A DNA stretch of 64,000 nucleotides from Cohnella thailandensis (GCF_014212135.1 NZ_JACJVQ010000006.1:372001-436000), one strand, 5' to 3'; positions 44,418-53,991 are shown, counted from the stretch's first letter. Numbers and translations are program-made. Notes: a model not told the origin generated them from the sequence alone.

Positions 44418-47400
44418 ATGAGAAGATCATGGATCTTGCTGACATCATTGTTCGTCATCATTCTCGCGGCGGCGGCCGTCCCGGTTCTGGCATGGCAGGG
44501 CAAATCCGACCATGTGCTGAACGCGGCTATCTTGGACAAGACGGTCCCCGATACGAGCTATCGCGAGCATAAGGGCTTGATGTGGCTCCTAAACCAATCT
44601 AAATATGTGAAGAGCGATCGTTCCGCTTACTCGATCAAGAACGATTATTTCGGGTACGTTCCCAAGGGCGACGGCTCCCGCGCGCTGCGGGATCTGAAGC
44701 TGGAAGACGATTACGATCTGCTCTATATCGCGGACACGTACGGCGTGTACGAGGACGATCTGAACGAGACGACGGCGGTTCGCGGCAACCGTTCCGACAA
44801 GATTTACGGCGGACTCGAGCAATCGGATATCGAGCAAATCAAGAACGGGATCTATAAGGGGACGACGTTGGTCGCGGAGTTCAACACCTTCGGAAGTCCT
44901 ACCGGAGAAGCGGAACAGAAGGAGCTTGGCGAAATTCTGGGGGTCCGGTGGACGGGCTGGATCGGCCGCTACTTCCCCGATCTGTCGAGCGGGGGAGAGG
45001 TGCCCGAATGGGCGGAGACCAACTATGAAGCCCAGACGGGACGGAAATGGGAATTCGACGGTCCGGGGTTCCTGTTCGTGGACGACGACGACCGGGTGGC
45101 CGTGCTCGAGGAAGGGAAGGATACCGGCAAGGGAGGCAACGTATTCAGGCTGACGGACGAGGGCAAGGATTTCGTCGGCAAGTCGGCCAAAGCGCGATAC
45201 AATTACTGGTTCGACGTCATTGAAGCCGAAGACGGCGGAAGCGTCCTGGCCGACTACGATCTCGACCTGACCGAGTCCGGGGAGGAGAAGCTGAAGGAGC
45301 TGGGCATCCCCTCTACCTTCCCGGCCGTCGTCAAGAACGATACGGGCGTATATACGTCGTATTATTTCGCGGGCGACTTTGCCGATAACGACGAGGTTCC
45401 GGATTTCTACCAGGCGCAATGGTTGGACAAGCTGTTCGCCTTGCTGTCCTGGAATTCCGGCAAAAACCAGCAGAGCTTCTACTGGAAGGCCTACCGGCCG
45501 CTCTTGAAGCGGGTTCTGCAAGAGATCGAAGAGAAGAAGAAGAAGCCGGCCGTCATCCCGGACAATGCCCCTGTCGTCACGACGAACGGCATTACGATTC
45601 CGTCCCGCGTCGGCGAACAGTATTTGCAGGTTTACGAGAATAACGGCTGGAAGGACCTGCTGCTTAAAGGCGTCAACATGGGGATGGGCAAGCCCGGGGC
45701 ATTCCCCGGGGAGGCCGCGATCGCCAAATCGGAATATCTTCGCTGGTTCGAAGAGATCGGCGAGATGAACGCCAACGTCATCCGGACGTATACGATCCAC
45801 CCGCCCGGGTTCTACGAAGCGCTGCTCGAATATAATCTTCGCTCCGCGAAGCCGCTCTATCTGCTTCAAGGCGTATGGATCAACGAAGAGGAGCTTGTCT
45901 CCTCGCAGGATGCTTACACGGAAGCGCTGTGGAAGGAGTATATCGAAGAGATGCATCGCACCGTCGATATCATTCACGGCAACGCGACCGTGCCGGCGAA
46001 CCCGGGCCATGCTTCGGGGGCCTACCGGGCCGACGTCTCGAAGTACGTGCTCGGATGGGTGCTCGGCATCGAATGGGATCCGGAGGTCGTGACCGCGACG
46101 AACGAGAAGCATAAGGGACAGCCGGACTACGACGGGAAGTATTTCCGGACGGAGCAAGCGTCCCCGTTCGAAGCTTGGCTGGCATCCACGATGGACGAGA
46201 TCGCGACTTACGAGACGGACAAGTATCAATGGCAGCGGCCGGTCAGCTTCACGAATTGGCCGACGACGGACCTCCTGGAGCATCCGTCCGAACCTCTGGA
46301 GGAAGAAGACATGGTCTCGGTCGATCCGAACGTCATCTGGGCCAAGCCGACGTTCCAGGCCGGTTATTTCGCTTCCTACCATGTGTACCCCTACTACCCG
46401 GACTTCATGAATTACGAGACGAAGTATACGGATTACGTGGATTCCCGAGGGGAGAAGAACAGCTATGCGGGTTATCTGAACGATCTTAAGCGGCATCACC
46501 GCATGCCCGTCCTCGTGGCCGAATTCGGCGTTCCTCAATCGAGGGGGATGACTCACCGCAACGTTCAAGGCTGGAACCAGGGTGCCCACAACGAACGAGA
46601 GCAGGGCGAGATTGCGGCTCATTTGTTCGAGGATATCGCGGAAGAAGGAATGGCCGGGGGGCTCGTCTTCGCCTGGCAGGACGAATGGTTCAAGAGGACG
46701 TGGAACACGATGGACCTGGACGATCCGAACCGAAGGCCGTTTTGGTCGAACGTTCAGACGAGCGAGCAAAACTTCGGCTTGCTGGCGTTCGATCCGGGCG
46801 AGCCGGGCGAAGGGGTGTTCGTCGACGGGGATGCGAGCGATTGGACGCAAGAAGGGGCGGTTCCGATCCCGATGAAGGGATCGGCCGTTGCGGCGGCCGT
46901 CCCGGATGCGGAGATTAAGCAAATGTTCGTCTCCAGCGACGAACGAAGCGTCTATTTCCGCCTCGACTTCGGCCAAGAAGGCGGGCCGCTCGACTGGTCC
47001 AAGCTTGGGGCGACGATTCTGCTCGATACGATCCCGAATCAGGGGCAGCATAGGATTCCGGGAGGAAGCGGCCTGACGACGGACGCCGGAATCGACTTCG
47101 CTATCGACTTGAAGGGTCCCGGGCAGTCGCGGATCTGGGTCGACAGCTATTACGATTCGACGTATTACCAATACGGAAGCATGCTGAAAATGGTCCCTTG
47201 GCTCGAGTACGCGAATAAGAAGGACAACGGCATTTTCCACCGCATGACTCTTGTTTTGAACAAAAGAATGAGCGTTCCGAACGTTCGCAGCCGGACGCTG
47301 GAGCTGCCTCTTGAATCCTACGAGACAGGGAGCCTGCGCTTCGGCAACGGCAATCTGAACAGCCCCGACTACGATTCGCTGGCCGACGTCGCCTACGACG

Positions 47401-47756
47401 AGAAGACGAACGTCGTCGAGGCGAGAATCCCGTGGCAGCTGCTCAACGTGAAGGACCCGAGCACGCGGGAGATCATGGGCGATCTCTGGCAGGTCGGGCT
47501 GGAAGGCTCCGAGAAGACGGCGGGCATCAAGATCGCGGCGGTGACCTATCGGGCGAATGCGAAGACCGGCGAGGACGCCCCCGCCAGCCGGGACATCGCG
47601 TACGCGATGCCGGCCCTCTCCGGAACCGTGCTGCGCGCTCAGGATATGTATCTCTATCAATGGGATAAATGGGTGACGCCGACGTACCGCGAACGGCTCA
47701 AAAAATCGTATTACATCATGCAAGATTTGTATGCGAAGACGGTTTTGCCGAATTAA
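44418..47756 (+). CDS. large secreted glycosidase-like protein with C-terminal carbohydrate-binding-like domain
   Basis: The 1112-residue protein starts with a signal peptide or anchor (WILLTSLFVIILAAAAVPVL). Residues 50-370 are of unknown type. A TIM-barrel-like region (about 395-790) has Glu in VLGIEWDPE and in LVAEFGVPQS, arranged as acid/base and nucleophile in clan GH-A enzymes, though the usual Asn before the first Glu is missing. After about 795 a beta domain begins VDGDASDWTQ, similar to CBM9-like domains. It is the last gene of the four-gene operon with the GT2 synthase, so it may trim, release or modify the polymer outside the cell (inference). Confidence 0.8.
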   Translation: MRRSWILLTSLFVIILAAAAVPVLAWQGKSDHVLNAAILDKTVPDTSYREHKGLMWLLNQSKYVKSDRSAYSIKNDYFGYVPKGDGSRALRDLKLEDDYDLLYIADTYGVYEDDLNETTAVRGNRSDKIYGGLEQSDIEQIKNGIYKGTTLVAEFNTFGSPTGEAEQKELGEILGVRWTGWIGRYFPDLSSGGEVPEWAETNYEAQTGRKWEFDGPGFLFVDDDDRVAVLEEGKDTGKGGNVFRLTDEGKDFVGKSAKARYNYWFDVIEAEDGGSVLADYDLDLTESGEEKLKELGIPSTFPAVVKNDTGVYTSYYFAGDFADNDEVPDFYQAQWLDKLFALLSWNSGKNQQSFYWKAYRPLLKRVLQEIEEKKKKPAVIPDNAPVVTTNGITIPSRVGEQYLQVYENNGWKDLLLKGVNMGMGKPGAFPGEAAIAKSEYLRWFEEIGEMNANVIRTYTIHPPGFYEALLEYNLRSAKPLYLLQGVWINEEELVSSQDAYTEALWKEYIEEMHRTVDIIHGNATVPANPGHASGAYRADVSKYVLGWVLGIEWDPEVVTATNEKHKGQPDYDGKYFRTEQASPFEAWLASTMDEIATYETDKYQWQRPVSFTNWPTTDLLEHPSEPLEEEDMVSVDPNVIWAKPTFQAGYFASYHVYPYYPDFMNYETKYTDYVDSRGEKNSYAGYLNDLKRHHRMPVLVAEFGVPQSRGMTHRNVQGWNQGAHNEREQGEIAAHLFEDIAEEGMAGGLVFAWQDEWFKRTWNTMDLDDPNRRPFWSNVQTSEQNFGLLAFDPGEPGEGVFVDGDASDWTQEGAVPIPMKGSAVAAAVPDAEIKQMFVSSDERSVYFRLDFGQEGGPLDWSKLGATILLDTIPNQGQHRIPGGSGLTTDAGIDFAIDLKGPGQSRIWVDSYYDSTYYQYGSMLKMVPWLEYANKKDNGIFHRMTLVLNKRMSVPNVRSRTLELPLESYETGSLRFGNGNLNSPDYDSLADVAYDEKTNVVEARIPWQLLNVKDPSTREIMGDLWQVGLEGSEKTAGIKIAAVTYRANAKTGEDAPASRDIAYAMPALSGTVLRAQDMYLYQWDKWVTPTYRERLKKSYYIMQDLYAKTVLPN

Positions 47757-47775
47757 CGGCCGAACCAAATAATAC

Positions 47776-47812
47776 CGAACAAGGCATCCTGGCGGACAGG
47801 ATGCCTTGTTCG
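47776..47812. terminator. long inverted repeat between convergent genes
   Basis: A perfect 16-bp stem (CGAACAAGGCATCCTG and its complement) with a 5-nt loop lies between the convergent glycosidase and small hypothetical genes. Only short T-rich stretches flank it, yet its position supports bidirectional termination. Confidence 0.7.
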
Positions 47813-47832
47813 ATATTCGCGCTTCCTAGGAG

Positions 47833-47985
47833 TCATTGCTCCTTGCTTGGCTGCTGCTGTTCCTCGTAAGCGATCAACGTAATCGGATGGCCGCTCGATT
47901 CGGCCAAACGCTCCTCCAGCTGCCGGATCTGCTGAATGTCCTCTTGGCGCAGCTGGGCGAACGAGTAGGGATCGGTATTATTCAT
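47833..47985 (-). CDS. small hypothetical protein, 50 residues
   Basis: A 51-codon frame on the minus strand starts at ATG 47985 with AGGAGGAG about 10 nt upstream. The product begins MNNTDPYSFAQLRQEDIQQI and continues with a charged helix (RQLEERLAESSG) and ITLIAYEEQQQ, so it is acidic and probably helical, without membrane segment or Cys. It sits 78 bp downstream of the fumarase gene on the same strand and may be its operon partner. I do not recognise a family. Confidence 0.65.
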   Translation of the reverse strand: MNNTDPYSFAQLRQEDIQQIRQLEERLAESSGHPITLIAYEEQQQPSKEQ

Positions 47986-48063
47986 GCTAGGGCTGCTCCT
48001 CCTTTTATCGTGATCTTGTTAGTATGTGGCAAAAAAGGAGGATTCATAAGCGCGCCCCGCGTT

Positions 48064-49446
48064 CTAGTTACCGATCATGTCCTCGGGACGAACGTAAGCA
48101 TCGAACTGCTCCTCGGTCAGAAGTCCGGTCCGGAGCGCGGCTTCCTTCAGGGAGAGGCCTTCTTTGTGCGCCAGCTTGGCGATCTTGGCCGCGTTCTCGT
48201 AGCCGATATGCGGGTTCAGCGCGGTCACGAGCATCAGGGATTGCTCCAGGTTGCGGCGGAGCACCTTCTCGTTCGGCTCGATGCCCACGGCGCAATGCTC
48301 GTTGAACGAGCGGATCGCATCGGAGAGCAGGCGGACCGATTGCAGGAAGTTGTGCAGGATGACCGGCTTGAACACGTTCAGCTCGAAGTTGCCCTGGCTG
48401 GCGGCGAAGCCGATGACCGCGTCGTTGCCCATGACCTGGCAGGCGACCATCGTCAGCGCTTCGCATTGGGTCGGATTCACCTTGCCGGGCATGATCGAGC
48501 TTCCCGGCTCGTTCTCGGGGATGGTGATCTCCCCGATGCCGGACCGCGGGCCGCTCGCGAGCCAGCGGACGTCGTTGGCGATCTTCATCAGATCGGCGGC
48601 GAGCGCCTTAAGCGCGCCGTGGGCGTACACCATCTGGTCGTGGCTCGTCAGCGCGTGAAACTTGTTCGACGAGGAGACGAAGGCGTGGCCCGTGTAGGCG
48701 CTCAGCTCCGCGGCGACTTTGTCCCCGAAGGAAGCGGGAGCGTTGATGCCGGTTCCGACTGCGGTGCCGCCGATGGCCAGCTCGGACAGCGATTTGACGC
48801 TCTCATAGATCATCAGGCTCGATCGGTCGAGCATCGCCCACCAGCCGCTGATCTCCTGTCCGAGAGAGAGCGGGGTAGCATCCTGAAGGTGGGTGCGCCC
48901 GATCTTGACAATATCCATGAACGCCTCCATTTTCTCGCGCAACGTCTCTTTAAGCTCGTCGATGGCCGGAAGCAGATTCTCCATTATGGCGACGGTCCCC
49001 GCGATATGCATCGCCGTCGGAAACGTGTCGTTCGAGCTCTGGGAGCGGTTCACGTCGTCGTTCGGATGGACCTTAAGCTCGCTCTCCGTCGCCTGAAGCC
49101 ATTGATTCGCGCGGCGGGCGAGCACCTCGTTCACGTTCATGTTCGTCTGGGTTCCGCTGCCCGTCTGCCAGACGACAAGCGGGAAGTGGTCGTCCCAGCG
49201 CCCGTCGAACACTTCTTCGGCGGAGGCGATGATGGCTTCCGCCTTCTGCGGGGCCAGCGTGCCCAGTTCGCGGTTGGCGGCGGCGCAGGCCTTCTTCAGC
49301 AGCGCGAAGGCGCGGATCAGCTCCAGCGGCATTTTCTCCGTTCCGATTCGGAAGTGCTGGCGGCTGCGCTCGGTCTGCGCCCCCCACATCGCCTCCGCCG
49401 GGACTTGAATTTCTCCCATCGTGTCGTGCTCCGTACGGTATTCCAT
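48064..49446 (-). CDS. fumC: class II fumarate hydratase
   Basis: The 460-residue TCA-cycle enzyme interconverts fumarate and malate without a metal cluster. It starts [20 protein letters not shown], has [13 protein letters not shown], the catalytic region [16 protein letters not shown] and the fumarase/aspartase signature [13 protein letters not shown]. The length equals that of Bacillus CitG. GGAAGGA precedes the start codon. It is probably transcribed with the small gene downstream. Confidence 0.96.
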   Translation of the reverse strand: MEYRTEHDTMGEIQVPAEAMWGAQTERSRQHFRIGTEKMPLELIRAFALLKKACAAANRELGTLAPQKAEAIIASAEEVFDGRWDDHFPLVVWQTGSGTQTNMNVNEVLARRANQWLQATESELKVHPNDDVNRSQSSNDTFPTAMHIAGTVAIMENLLPAIDELKETLREKMEAFMDIVKIGRTHLQDATPLSLGQEISGWWAMLDRSSLMIYESVKSLSELAIGGTAVGTGINAPASFGDKVAAELSAYTGHAFVSSSNKFHALTSHDQMVYAHGALKALAADLMKIANDVRWLASGPRSGIGEITIPENEPGSSIMPGKVNPTQCEALTMVACQVMGNDAVIGFAASQGNFELNVFKPVILHNFLQSVRLLSDAIRSFNEHCAVGIEPNEKVLRRNLEQSLMLVTALNPHIGYENAAKIAKLAHKEGLSLKEAALRTGLLTEEQFDAYVRPEDMIGN

Positions 49447-49514
49447 AGATGCGATCCGTCCTTCCTCGGTTGGTTGGGTTCATCCAGATTTTACACCGAA
49501 ACGGAGTGATCGGG

Positions 49515-49640
49515 ATGAATAAAGATGAAGTTATAGGCTCCCTATCGATTCTTACCCTTATGGGCGGATTTATTGCGCGGGGAGGCAAACTATTCCTAAG
49601 AAAACATTTTTGGCGGTTTACGGAGGGTGGGGTGAGTTGA
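49515..49640 (+). CDS. possible small basic protein, 41 residues
   Basis: ATG 49515 has GGAG 8 nt upstream and opens 41 codons: MNKDEVIGSLSILTLMGGFI, then a basic, aromatic end (LFLRKHFWRF). It could be a small membrane-associated peptide divergent from fumC. Support is only the ribosome site and composition. The following 150 bp up to the terminator show no gene. Confidence 0.3.
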   Translation: MNKDEVIGSLSILTLMGGFIARGGKLFLRKHFWRFTEGGVS

Positions 49641-49797
49641 AAGCGCCGAGGGTGGCCGACAGGGAGCGACGAGGGTGCGGAGATCGTCTCGCATGAGTTT
49701 ATCTATCGTTATCTTGACAGCCCGATAGGTACCGCACTTTGCGTAACGCAGGCGAGGGGATTAGGGAGAGGCGCTGAGCATAACGCGCGAACGAACA

Positions 49798-49840
49798 AAG
49801 AGCCGAGCAGCCCCATCCGGGAGCTCTCGGCTCTTTGTTT
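49798..49840. terminator. intrinsic terminator of the ABC exporter operon
   Basis: The 11-bp stem AAAGAGCCGAG / CTCGGCTCTTT with a 17-nt loop lies 45 bp after the minus-strand stop codon; TTTGTT follows on the minus strand. Confidence 0.75.
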
Positions 49841-49885
49841 ATGCTTCTGGCCTTTGGCGATCATATGCTTCAACAAGCCGACAAA

Positions 49886-51721
49886 TTAAATCGCTTCGCC
49901 CGCGAACTGGGTCCGGTACAGGCGTTCGTAAAAGCCGCGTTCGGCCAGCAGCTCCTCGTGCGTGCCGCGTTCGACGATCCTTCCGCCGTCGATGACGAGG
50001 ATCTGGTCGGCATGGCGGACCGTGTTCAGGCGGTGGGCGATGACGAAGCTGGTGCGCCCCTGCATCAGCGTCTCCATCGCCTGCTGGATGTGAACCTCCG
50101 TTCTCGTGTCGACGCTGCTGGTCGCTTCGTCGAGGATCAGGATGGCGGGATTCGCGAGGATGGCCCTCGCGATCGTAATCAGCTGGCGCTGCCCCTGGCT
50201 CAGATTGCCGCCGTCCGCGGTCAGCATCGTATCGTAGCCTTGCGGAAGCTTGCGCACGAAGGAGTGCACGTTCGCCAGCTTCGCGGCGGCAACGATCTCC
50301 TCGTCCGTCGCGTCCAGGCGCCCGTAGCGGATGTTCTCGCGGATCGTATCGGAGAACGTGTACGCGTCTTGGAGCACGATGCCGAGCCGGCCGCGCAGGC
50401 TGTCCTTGTCCAATCCCCGAATGTCTTCGCCGTCGATGGAGATGCATCCGTGCCCTTCCTCGATGTCATAGAAGCGCGTCAACAGGTTGATGACCGTCGT
50501 CTTGCCGGCGCCGGTCGGACCGACGAGGGCGATAACGTCGCCGGGCTTCGCGCGGAACGAGACTTCCCGGAGCACGGGCTTATCTTGGCGATAAGCGAAG
50601 CTGACCTTGTCGAAGACGACCGCTCCCGTCAGCGTATCGACCGGCTTGCCCGGATCGGACTCCGAATATTCGCTCTCGGCGTCCATCAGCTCGAACACCC
50701 GCTCCGCTCCGGCGATGCCGGCTTGAATCAGGTTGTATTGGTTGGCGAGGTCGTTGATGGGCGCGCTGAACAGCTTCGAATAGTTGAGGAAGCTGACGAT
50801 AACGCCGACCGAGGTCCATTCCTCGTAAGCCATCCAACCGCCGACCGTGGCGATCAGAATAAACGTGAGGTGGCCCATCGTGTTCATGACGGGACCCATA
50901 TAGCCGGATAAGGTTTGGGCTTTGACGGAAGCGGACTTGAGGGCGCCGTTCATCTCCGAGAAGTCCTCGATCGCTCTGCCTTCGCGCCGCAGCGTTTTGA
51001 CGACCTTCTGCCCGGACAGCGTCTCCTCGATAAACCCGTTCAGGCGGCCGAGGCTCGCCTGCTGGTCCGAGAAGTGCTTCTTGGTTCGGGAGGCGATGCT
51101 CTTCGAGGCCCGGGAGACAAGCGGAATGGTGATCAGGCAGACCAAGGTAAGCCATACGTTCAGGGCGAACATCAGCGCCAGGGAGCCGATCAGCGTGATC
51201 GCGCTGGTGACGATCTGAATCAAGCTCTGATTCAGCGTCGTCGAGACGTTCTCGATATCGTTGGTCGCCCGGCTCATCAAGTCGCCTTTGGCCGAGCGGT
51301 CGATGAACGGAATCGGAAGCTTCTGAAGATGGCCGAACAGGTCCTTGCGCATGACCCGCACCGTCTTCTGCGAGACTCCGGCCATGAGGTGGGCTTGAAG
51401 CCAGGAAGCCGCCGCATTGCCGAGATAGACGGCGCCGAGCATGACGCAGAGGCGCAGCAGCCCGCTCTTGTCATGATCCAGGATATAATCGTCGATGGCC
51501 CTTCCCAGCAGATAGGGAGCAAGCAGGCCCAGGCCCGTTCCGACGATCGCGAACAGGATCGTGAACACGAGCCCGGCGCGCTGGCGGCTCAAGTAACGCC
51601 AGATACGGGAGATCGTCCGCCGGGTGTCGCGGGCCCGCTGCTTCGGAACCGGCATTCCGCGGGCGGGAGGGCCTCCCGGGCCTCCTCCGGGCCCGGCATT
51701 GGGTCTGACATTAAGTTGCAT
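49886..51721 (-). CDS. ABC exporter half-transporter (canonical ATPase half)
   Basis: The 611-residue TM-NBD half has a Gly/Pro-rich N-terminal tail, six TM segments and an NBD with Walker A GPTGAGKTTVIN, signature LSQGQRQL, Walker B ILILDEATSSVDTR with the catalytic Glu, and H-loop VIAHRLNTV. ATG 51721 after GGAGGAAG is chosen; the open frame extends 25 codons further. It overlaps the preceding ABC gene by 11 bp, so the two are coupled and probably form a heterodimer like YfiB/YfiC or YheI/YheH for multidrug or lipid export. A MarR gene heads the operon. Confidence 0.93.
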   Translation of the reverse strand: MQLNVRPNAGPGGGPGGPPARGMPVPKQRARDTRRTISRIWRYLSRQRAGLVFTILFAIVGTGLGLLAPYLLGRAIDDYILDHDKSGLLRLCVMLGAVYLGNAAASWLQAHLMAGVSQKTVRVMRKDLFGHLQKLPIPFIDRSAKGDLMSRATNDIENVSTTLNQSLIQIVTSAITLIGSLALMFALNVWLTLVCLITIPLVSRASKSIASRTKKHFSDQQASLGRLNGFIEETLSGQKVVKTLRREGRAIEDFSEMNGALKSASVKAQTLSGYMGPVMNTMGHLTFILIATVGGWMAYEEWTSVGVIVSFLNYSKLFSAPINDLANQYNLIQAGIAGAERVFELMDAESEYSESDPGKPVDTLTGAVVFDKVSFAYRQDKPVLREVSFRAKPGDVIALVGPTGAGKTTVINLLTRFYDIEEGHGCISIDGEDIRGLDKDSLRGRLGIVLQDAYTFSDTIRENIRYGRLDATDEEIVAAAKLANVHSFVRKLPQGYDTMLTADGGNLSQGQRQLITIARAILANPAILILDEATSSVDTRTEVHIQQAMETLMQGRTSFVIAHRLNTVRHADQILVIDGGRIVERGTHEELLAERGFYERLYRTQFAGEAI

Positions 51722-53489
51722 GGGACGCTTCCTCCAATCCGAGCTGGGATTCATAGATGTCGCGGTACACCTCGCTGGAAACCATGAGCTCGGCATGGTT
51801 GCCCTGGGCGACGATCCGGCCGTCCTCGATCACGAGAATCCGATCCGCATCGGCGACCGAGGAGATCCTCTGCGCGATAATGAAGCAGGTGCTGCCCTGC
51901 AGCCGGTCTCGGAGTGCGGTTCTTATGCGGGCTTCGGTGCGGAGATCCACCGCGCTCGTGCTGTCGTCGAGAATCAGGATGCCCGGCTGCGCGAGCAAGG
52001 CGCGCGCGATCGAGATTCGCTGCTTCTGGCCGCCGGACAGGGTGACGCCGCGTTGGCCGATCTGCGTATCGTAGCCTTCGGGGAAGGATTGGATAAAATC
52101 GTGCGCCTCCGCCGCCCGTGCGGCGGCTTCGATCTCGTCTTGCGAAGCGTCCGGTTTGCCGTAGCGGATGTTGTCCCGGATCGTCCCGCCGAACAGAACC
52201 GCCTGCTGCAGCACGATTCCGACTTGGCTCCGCAGCTCCTCGAGAGGAATGCTTTTCACGTCGACGCCGTTCACGAGTACGGAGCCTTCCGTCGGATCGT
52301 ACAGCCGGGGCATCAGATTCACCAAGGAGCTCTTGCCGGCCCCGGTCGAGCCGAGGATGCCGATCGTCTCTCCGGGCTTCGCGAGGAAGCTGACGTCCTT
52401 CAGGACCGGCTCTTCCCCTCCTTCCTCGTAGCCGAAGAAGACATGGCGGAATTCCACCTGCCCGTAAAGGGCAGAGAGAGCGGAAGGGGCGGAAGGGGCC
52501 GATGGGGTCCCGGCCGCAAGCGGAGCCGCTACCGGCTCTGCCATCGAAGAAGGGGTGTCCAGCACCTCGATGATGCGGTCGGAGGAAGCCTTCGCCCGGG
52601 AGATGTTCATCAGCGTATTCCCGAGCGAGACCATCGCGTTCAGCGTCTGGGTGACGTACGTGATAAAGGCGGCCAAGCTGCCGATCGCGAGACCGCCTTC
52701 CCACGTCTGCGCTCCCCCGATCCATAGAATACAGACGATGCTGGCGTTCAGCAGCAGCGTCATGATCGGGTTGTTGATGGCAAGCAGGCGCGCGGCTTTA
52801 AGGCCCACCTCGTAATTCTCTTCATTCGCCCGCTTAAACCGGACCTTCTCGAAAGCCGCCCTGACGAACGCTTTGACGACGCGAATTCCGTTCAGGTTCT
52901 CTAGCAGAACGGAGTTGACCCGGTCCAGCTTCGCCTGCAGGGTTCGGTAGAGCGGGATGGATTTGCTCAGCAGCGCATACAGGAAGATAAAGAAGAGCGG
53001 CAGACTGACCGCGAAGACAAGCGAAAGCTTCGGGCTGATCAGGAACGCCATCGCGATGCTGCCGAAGAACAGCATGCTGCTGCGAATCAGCATCCGGAGG
53101 AAAATCTGAACCAGCATCTGAACCTGCATGACGTCGTTCGTCAGCCGTGTGACGAGGGTGCCTCCCGAGAATTTGTCCAGCTCGCGGAAGGCGAAGGCCT
53201 GAACCTTGCGGAAAAGCGCGTTGCGCAGATCGGTTCCGAATCCGACGGACGCGCGGATGGCGTAGTAGGCGCAGCCCATGCCGCCGAGCAGTCCGCAGAC
53301 CGCGGCAAGAATCATCCATATGCTCATAAGGCCGATATGCCCGAGATCGCCTTTCATGACCCCGTCGTTCACGATGCTCGCCATCAGGCTGGGCTGAAGC
53401 AGATCCATGACGACTTCGAGCACCATGAGCAGCGGAGCGGCCAAGGCGGCTGCGCGGTAAGGCTTTAAGTAACGGAGCAGCTTAACCAA
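51711..53489 (-). CDS. ABC exporter half-transporter (non-canonical ATPase half)
   Basis: The 592-residue TM-NBD half has six TM segments, Walker A GSTGAGKSSLVNL, signature LSGGQKQR and Walker B ILILDDSTSAVDLR. The Asp replacing the catalytic Glu (LDDS versus LDEA in the partner), together with Gln in the switch position (IIAQRIS), marks the degenerate nucleotide site of heterodimeric exporters. It begins 34 bp after the MarR gene, with a MarR-type palindrome in the gap. Substrate unknown. Confidence 0.93.
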   Translation of the reverse strand: MVKLLRYLKPYRAAALAAPLLMVLEVVMDLLQPSLMASIVNDGVMKGDLGHIGLMSIWMILAAVCGLLGGMGCAYYAIRASVGFGTDLRNALFRKVQAFAFRELDKFSGGTLVTRLTNDVMQVQMLVQIFLRMLIRSSMLFFGSIAMAFLISPKLSLVFAVSLPLFFIFLYALLSKSIPLYRTLQAKLDRVNSVLLENLNGIRVVKAFVRAAFEKVRFKRANEENYEVGLKAARLLAINNPIMTLLLNASIVCILWIGGAQTWEGGLAIGSLAAFITYVTQTLNAMVSLGNTLMNISRAKASSDRIIEVLDTPSSMAEPVAAPLAAGTPSAPSAPSALSALYGQVEFRHVFFGYEEGGEEPVLKDVSFLAKPGETIGILGSTGAGKSSLVNLMPRLYDPTEGSVLVNGVDVKSIPLEELRSQVGIVLQQAVLFGGTIRDNIRYGKPDASQDEIEAAARAAEAHDFIQSFPEGYDTQIGQRGVTLSGGQKQRISIARALLAQPGILILDDSTSAVDLRTEARIRTALRDRLQGSTCFIIAQRISSVADADRILVIEDGRIVAQGNHAELMVSSEVYRDIYESQLGLEEASHAT

Positions 53490-53510
53490 TCGAACCTTCT
53501 CCTTCTTTCG

Positions 53511-53522
53511 TTAGTTGACTAA
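53511..53522. promoter_or_regulatory. second MarR-type palindrome, before the ABC genes
   Basis: TTAGTTGACTAA (5-bp arms) lies between the MarR stop and the first ABC start and resembles the TTAGCTAGCTAA site upstream of the MarR gene (TTAG-N4-CTAA pattern). Confidence 0.5.
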
Positions 53523-53523
53523 T

Positions 53524-53967
53524 TTAATCTTCGGGCGTCCAGGTCGTCAGATTGTCCTTCATCTGGAGCAAAAATCGCCGCAGAAGCAGCTTCTCTTCCG
53601 GAAGGAATCCCTCGAAGCAGCGTGCCTCCACTTCCTCCATCGCCTGCTTGACCGCCTCGGACGCCCCGCGGCCTTTTTCGGTCAGATAGACTCGCGTAAC
53701 CCGTTGATCCTTCTCGTCGGCCGCCCGCCGGATCAGCCCCGTTTTCTCCATTCGTTGCAGCATGACGGTAAGCGTCGCCGGCTTCACTCCCTTGCTGTCC
53801 GCGAGCTCGCGCTGGCTGAGGCCATCCGTGTCGGAGAGCCTCAGAAGCAGAGGGGGCTGGCCGGGATAAACGTCGTAGTCGCGAATCAGACGATCCACGT
53901 GGGAACGGTGGTTTTTGAGCACATGTCGCATAAGGTGGGTGAGATTCGATTCCGATCTCAATGGCAA
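53524..53967 (-). CDS. MarR-family transcriptional regulator
   Basis: The 147-residue winged-helix protein has LSQRELADSKGVKPATLTVM for DNA recognition and the wing DEKDQRVTRVYLTEKGR, with helical dimerisation ends. It is the first gene of an operon with two ABC half-transporters, the usual layout for a drug-responsive repressor that controls its own exporter. A promoter and palindromic site lie directly upstream. The inducing compound is unknown. Confidence 0.93.
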   Translation of the reverse strand: MPLRSESNLTHLMRHVLKNHRSHVDRLIRDYDVYPGQPPLLLRLSDTDGLSQRELADSKGVKPATLTVMLQRMEKTGLIRRAADEKDQRVTRVYLTEKGRGASEAVKQAMEEVEARCFEGFLPEEKLLLRRFLLQMKDNLTTWTPED

Positions 53968-53991
53968 TAGACCCCCTGGGCAAAAAAAAAG

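Noticed and set aside
44589..47768. 1059-codon open frame antisense to the glycosidase-like gene
   Set aside because: High GC at third positions keeps the antisense frame open; no signal peptide, domain motif or ribosome site is seen, while the plus-strand protein has clear features.
49641..49797. Gene or RNA in the fumC-ABC gap
   Set aside because: A TTGACA string occurs near 49713 but no -10 box, ribosome site or frame of useful length follows.
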